From Russula earlei (taxonomy: Eukaryota > Basidiomycota > Agaricomycetes > Russulales > Russulaceae): DNA of 33,463 bases. The stretch is from NCBI GenBank assembly GCA_025769875.1, contig JAGFNK010000564.1, positions 1-33,463 on the forward strand, written 5' to 3'. How positions within the stretch are numbered: position 1 is the first letter of the stretch; the number at the start of each line of letters is the position of its first letter. This document shows, in pieces, positions 29,358 through 33,463 of this stretch. The notes beneath the pieces are model-generated. The model was not told where the DNA came from, made no database searches, and saw nothing but the letters and a program-made list of their open reading frames with translations. The translations under genes and the position numbers were made by a program.

Positions 29358-30050
29358 ATGTTCTATTCAGCAGTGACCTTCTATCAGACCGACTTGTACC
29401 AATGTGCTGTCTACAAGCCCACAGGCAGTGATGCGCTGGTCAATTCAAGGCGCCAAGAAATCTACTTCATCTACTGGAATCATGCTCTATATGCTGCCGT
29501 CGATACATACTTGGTCGACACCACCTGGGTCTCGAGGTTGACCTGGAAGAATGATACGGATGCGATGCAGACATTCACTCATACGTACACAACCGATTTC
29601 AGGGTAACTAAGGGGGACGAAGTCAATAAGGGATATTCCGTGGCGCAGGCCTTCGAAAGAATATCTGTAACGATCGAAGGGCAAACGAAAGCGTTCAAAC
29701 CCACGGGAAACTCGACCATCGCGATGACATTGAACGTATTGCCGCGTTCGTGTCTTGTCTTCTACCAGAAGAGGTACAGGTTCAAAGAGTCCATGTCCTT
29801 CATCCTCGATGCTTGGAACCGAGATTGGAACGTCAGCGTTTCCGAAGGCTGTGACCTTGCGAGGAAGCATTGTGAGGTGGAGATTATGAGCGACGATTTT
29901 GCGACTCTGACGGCGGAATTGGATGGAACGAGGACGGGGACTATGGACGTCAAAACCGTCCATCGTACGCAAGGTCCCAATATCACCAAGAGGAGGGAAG
30001 AGTGTCCCGAACAATGCAGGAAGCAGCTTGGTGAGATCCGCGTCAAGTGA
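29358..30050 (+). CDS. Hypothetical beta-rich protein, possibly aerolysin/ETX-MTX2-like
   Basis: An intact, intronless 230-residue protein without a signal peptide. A Trp/Tyr-rich N-terminus (IYFIYWNHALYAAVDTYLVD) leads into a long stretch with alternating Ser/Thr and hydrophobic residues (TFTHTYTTDFRVTKGDEVNK, AFERISVTIEG, TIAMTLNVLP) and then FYQKRYRFKESMSFILDAWN. The Ser/Thr-rich strands, G-rich turn and strands ending in a Pro before SCLVFY recall the aerolysin/ETX-MTX2 group of beta-pore-forming proteins, but this is pattern likeness only. The tail is charged (KRREECPEQCRKQ). Similar uncharacterised proteins occur in mushroom genomes in my recollection. The ATG has context AATTATGT; an upstream ATG at about 29328 is out of frame. 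Confidence 0.6.
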   Translation: MFYSAVTFYQTDLYQCAVYKPTGSDALVNSRRQEIYFIYWNHALYAAVDTYLVDTTWVSRLTWKNDTDAMQTFTHTYTTDFRVTKGDEVNKGYSVAQAFERISVTIEGQTKAFKPTGNSTIAMTLNVLPRSCLVFYQKRYRFKESMSFILDAWNRDWNVSVSEGCDLARKHCEVEIMSDDFATLTAELDGTRTGTMDVKTVHRTQGPNITKRREECPEQCRKQLGEIRVK

Positions 30051-30583
30051 CTCGGAGAAAAGGTGCGTCAGTCATCCGCTGACGTGAAACAACATGCCAA
30101 GTGATGCGGATATGTCCAGACGCATATCTAGTTCCCATCCTCTCCGTGTCCTTTATGCTTCCATCGTTGTTCCATGCCCTTTACTGTACGATGCGTAGAG
30201 CGTAAATCCCTTCTACCACGAGAAGCCGCCAATAGACATGCATTATGTTGAGAAGAGAGCCATTTCAATTGTGGACCATCAATGCTCCACAGTATCCCCC
30301 AACCACACCTTTGCCGTCAGTTTGCAGATCTCGACAACCCAGTGAGCTCCGTTGATTTCGTGCCCTGCACCCGTGCGATCCATGATGGTGCATCGACGCA
30401 CCCTCTCCTTTGCTCCACATCACGGATGCGTATGGTCGGTACATCTTCACACGGCGGCGTATCCCGTCTCAGTTGTCTGAGATCATCACTTTCTTGTATT
30501 TGATCTACTCACATCTCTTTATAACACACCTCGTCCGACGAAATCGCATACTAGAATAGATCAGGATCAATCATCAGCGTACA
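30051..30583. other. Intergenic between convergent genes
   Basis: 3' regions of the beta-rich protein gene (plus) and the F-box gene (minus) meet here. No gene recognised. Confidence 0.45.
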
Positions 30584-32492
30584 TCAGACCGAAAAAGAGC
30601 GCCTTTGAGCGCGAACAAAGCGGAGCAAGTACAGCGAACGTGATATAGTGAGTAGGTGCAGTGAAGAGACTTCAACCAAAGGAAATCCAGGTGAGGACGA
30701 GAAAAATACGAGGTCCGTGACAAGGCAGGTACTGAGAGTGCCACCCATGCAAGGCGTCCTTCGTATCCCGATCCCGAAGACCGAAACGGTCGCAGTTGTC
30801 GTGCGGAACGGTGCTCGCGTAGTATAGGTCGAGGGACAGCCCTTGAATCGTACGCTCCAAGAAATGTGCTCGTGGACATCAAGGCTGGCCACATGTCGCA
30901 GTCCATGATTATGAAAAGCAAAGCGATTTTGATGACGGAGAAGGTTTACAGGGCGACCAGTCACATGACGGGCGACGATGAATCCCGCGAATGCACCAAC
31001 TTTCCCAAAATATGAGAGTTCTTTCAGCTCCGGTAACAGCTCCATAGTTGGTTCTCCATCCTCCGATCGCAGACAGCGAGAGAGATCTTCGACGAACTCA
31101 CTGTCAACGAGAAGGGTCTTCACGTTGCCGAAGGACCGGAGGAGTTTGCGCCACTGTGTCCGGTCGACCTCATTGAGCCGCCTCTCCGATAACGGACGAA
31201 CTTTTGCATTTTCAAGTATGAAATACTCCACCGCAGAGAACGCTGGGCTGAGTTCGTCAAAGATTTGTGCCACAGACGATACCTGCGCGTCGAGGTGTCG
31301 GCAGACGACCTTCATCTCCAAGGTGTACATCTTGGCCCCGTCATAAGGATAAACCATCACTGCAACACCCCAGCTATAGAATATGAATCTGGTGCTGCTC
31401 AACCTGAGGTTCTTTGCTTTACTCATAAATTGCAGGAGGCGTGGTATGGAGAAGGTGGACTGGTTGGTGAATCGGAGCTGGAGCTTCTCGAGGAGAGGGG
31501 TGGTAAGGCGAGGAAGAAGCGCTTCCAGGTAAGCGCTCGCACCTCCGAACCCAAACCAGCGAAGGTTAGGGAGTGCGGCATGTGTCGTGATCCGCGTATC
31601 CAATAGCTCTCCCTCGATATCGCGGTTATCAGGAGGGGATGAAAATGGATCCCGAGTGTCTCTAGCTGAGGCATGAGTGAAAGACGCTGGACCAAATCGA
31701 TTGGACGGAAGGAGGCCGATCTGTGGATCTTTTGAAGCGAGAGGGTGACAAGGCCAGCGGGAGTCGTAAGGAGTGGGGATCCCAGGAGAAAATCGAAGTT
31801 TATCGATATGAGGTGGCACAGACGTGGTGCTCGCAGTGTTTTAGGAAGTTTCACGCTCGTATCATCGTCCTCGGTCTGTGCCTCGACATATAAGAATTCC
31901 AGCATCGGAAATTCGTCGTCGATGGCGGTGGCGAGGTTCTGCAAATTCGCGATAGGCATTAGAAGGCGGATACGGCGCACGCGGTCACGGTATTGGAGCG
32001 CAAGCAGTATCCTTTCTTCGTCTTCTGCCAGGATGCGGCGATCTTTACTAACGTGATCGATGACGAGGGGGAGGCGAGGTGAATGTGCTAGCATGTCTGC
32101 TACCGGCGTGCCATATGTACAGACAAGGGAAAGCTGAAGATAGGATGCTGACGCGAGGATGAGGTACCGCCATCTTTGACAGACGTGCGCGAGCTTGTAC
32201 CACCAGCGTTCGCGGTCCCATACACCCCCTTGTAGAATACGGTCGTTCCTAACCTCGTCTGCGTCCAAAAGAATGGGACGATGGAGATAGAAGATGTTGA
32301 GAAGCGAGTCGTCATCGAGAATGTGGATAGATGTGTGATTTGAACCGCTGTTGCCCGCTGCTGTAAACACACAATCTCACGTGTGGAAGAACAGGGAGCG
32401 TACCTCGAACGTTGGCACTCACGACTGGGTGTACTGCGACCGAACCGTGCAACAGACGGGAGGCGGAAGGCGGTAGACAAGCAATGTGTCAT
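30584..32492 (-). pseudogene. F-box protein with leucine-rich-type C-terminal region, one-base frameshift
   Basis: F-box proteins link targets to SCF ubiquitin ligases. Exon 1 (32492-32423) starts MTHCLSTAFRLPSVARFG; a 62-base intron (32422-32361, GTGAGT to TTACAG) leads into IHILDDDSLLNIFYLHRP and WWYKLAHVCQRWRYLIL, the F-box. Repeated Leu-rich strands follow (LPLVIDHV, RVRRIRLLMPIANLQ, PMLEFLYVEA). At the C-run 31635-31638 (plus strand GGGG) the frame LGIHFH shifts to PPDNRDIEGELLDTR, consistent with loss of one base. The second frame continues ALPNLRWFGFGGASAYLEAL, AVEYFILENAK, TQWRKLLRSFGNVKTLLVDS and LPELKELSYFG. The natural end is unclear; the frame stays open to 30584, but homologous character fades after about 30950. 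A sequencing slip cannot be excluded. Confidence 0.75.
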
Positions 32493-32659
32493 AGGAGGAA
32501 CCGGCCGTGCAAACGCCTTCGATAATGCCCGGGCACAGGTATCAGGATGCAGTGTCGGGCACTCCGAGGTCGACGAGGGTGATGCTGCTAATCCAACCGG
32601 CGCGTGTCTTCAATATCAACAGAGTGGCAACTCCGACTCTGTACCACATCACTCTTGGG
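32493..32659. promoter_or_regulatory. Shared divergent promoter of the F-box pair
   Basis: The two F-box starts are separated by only about 170 bases, so promoter elements must be shared or overlap exons. No TATA box is evident. Confidence 0.4.
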
Positions 32660-33463
32660 ATGTCTCATCTCACACGTCCCACCCCTCCCTTTTGGCCAGT
32701 TGATAGCAAAGCAATCGGCCAAGGCCCGCCGAGGCGTGATATCTTACGCTGGAGGTACGCTCCCTTTTATCATCTTTATCAGTCGTGAGTAACCAATGTC
32801 CATGGGCAACTGACCACATAGTGCACCACCTATCCACATTCTCGACCATGACTCTCTTCTCAACATATTTTCTCTCTCTCGGCCGGTTCTCGTAGACGAT
32901 GCCGAGGCCGATAGTGACCATATTTTAGATGGAGGAGAATGGGGTCGCGAACGCTGGTGGTATAAGCTCGTGCATGTCTGTCAAAGATGGCGAAACCTCA
33001 TCCTCGGGTCAGCTTCCTATCTGCAACTTTGCCTTGTCTGTACGTATGGCGTGCCGGTAGCAGACATGCTAGCACATTCTCCTCGCCTTCCCCTCATCAT
33101 CGATTACATCAATGTGAATCGCGACATCACTGAAGATGAAGGGAGAATACTGCTCGCGCTACAACACCGCGACCGCGTGCGTCGCATCCGCCTTGAGATG
33201 TCTATTTCGAATCTGCAGAAGCTCATCGTAGCCATCGAGGACGATTTTCCGGTCCTAGAATTCCTCTATGTCGGCCCTCCGTCTAGGCAGGATACGAGCT
33301 TGACGCTTTCTAAATCGCTCCGAGCACCACATCTACGCCACCTAATACTAAGAAACTTCGCTTTCCCGACAGGTTCTCCATTGCTTGCGACTCCCGGTGC
33401 CCTCGTCACACTCTCACTTCAATGCATCCACCCACCGACCTCGTTTCGTTCAAACGAATTGCT
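32660..33463 (+). CDS. F-box protein paralogue, partial (runs off the right edge)
   Basis: Divergent from the previous gene. The frame from 32823 is open to the end of the window: IHILDHDSLLNIFSLSRPVL (F-box), ERWWYKLVHVCQRWRNLILG, SASYLQLCLVCTYGVPVADM, SPRLPLIIDYI, RVRRIRLEMSISNLQ and GSPLLATPGALVTLSLQ, closely paralleling the minus-strand copy residue by residue. A short 37-base intron (32785-32821, GTGAGT, branch CTGAC, end ATAG) joins a first exon. The ATG at 32660 is in frame with the junction and gives MSHLTRPTPPFWPV; the ATG at 32507 is also in frame but lies only 15 bases from the start of the opposite gene. Start choice is therefore tentative. No stops in the visible 640 coding bases. 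Confidence 0.75.

Noticed and set aside
29487..30014. 175-residue minus-strand frame opposite the beta-rich protein
   Set aside because: Shadow of the plus-strand gene; the plus frame is longer and has better residue composition.
31745..32056. Plus-strand frames opposite the F-box gene
   Set aside because: Shadows of the minus-strand coding sequence, rich in Arg/Ser.

Overview
The window looks like nuclear DNA of a basidiomycete fungus, probably an Agaricomycete. The basis is very short GT-AG introns (37-62 bases), chromodomain Ty3/gypsy, Ty1/copia, hAT, Harbinger-like and Mutator-like transposons of fungal type, and a head-to-head pair of F-box genes of a kind expanded in mushroom-forming fungi. 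No species is assigned.

From 1 to about 25.5 kb the DNA is a nested graveyard of mobile elements. A gypsy element enters from the left edge and ends in a complete LTR (4075-4680, here LTR-A). It abuts a dead Harbinger-like transposase (4697-5437), itself cut by a GGCTTGGCC-rich repeat. A dead hAT transposase C-terminus (5638-6277, minus) is followed by a complete copia element (6588-12480, minus) with two 479-base LTRs and a TGTTC target duplication. A solo LTR-A sits in the copia gag. Next is a complete Mutator-like element (13368-16663) with about 75-base inverted repeats, a 9-base target duplication and an otherwise open four-exon transposase gene that carries a second solo LTR-A with a perfect TCGGT duplication. 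The Mutator element landed one base inside the end of another LTR (LTR-B, reversed). LTR-B is also interrupted by an unclassified 1.6 kb insertion and by LTR-C (18747-19759). A forward LTR-B lies at 22876-23613. Between these are a MITE-like hairpin, a degenerate minisatellite and stretches with no recognisable gene. A decayed Myb/SANT-like gene (24171-25514, minus) ends the repeat-rich part.

From about 26 kb the sequence looks like host gene space: a two-exon small secreted Pro/Lys-rich protein (26235-26496), poorly defined minus-strand coding frames (27262-28945), an intact intronless 230-residue protein with a beta-rich pattern loosely like aerolysin/ETX-MTX2 proteins (29358-30050), and two divergent F-box paralogues. 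The left F-box copy has a one-base frameshift; the right copy runs off the window.

A recurrent theme is CpG decay in the older elements. Dead frames are broken mainly by stops explainable as C-to-T changes of CGA, CAA or CAG, hAT arginines have become Cys/Trp/His, and the two copia LTRs differ almost only by transitions, most of them at former CpG sites. The Mutator transposase shows no such stops. No CRISPR, rRNA or tRNA gene was seen.
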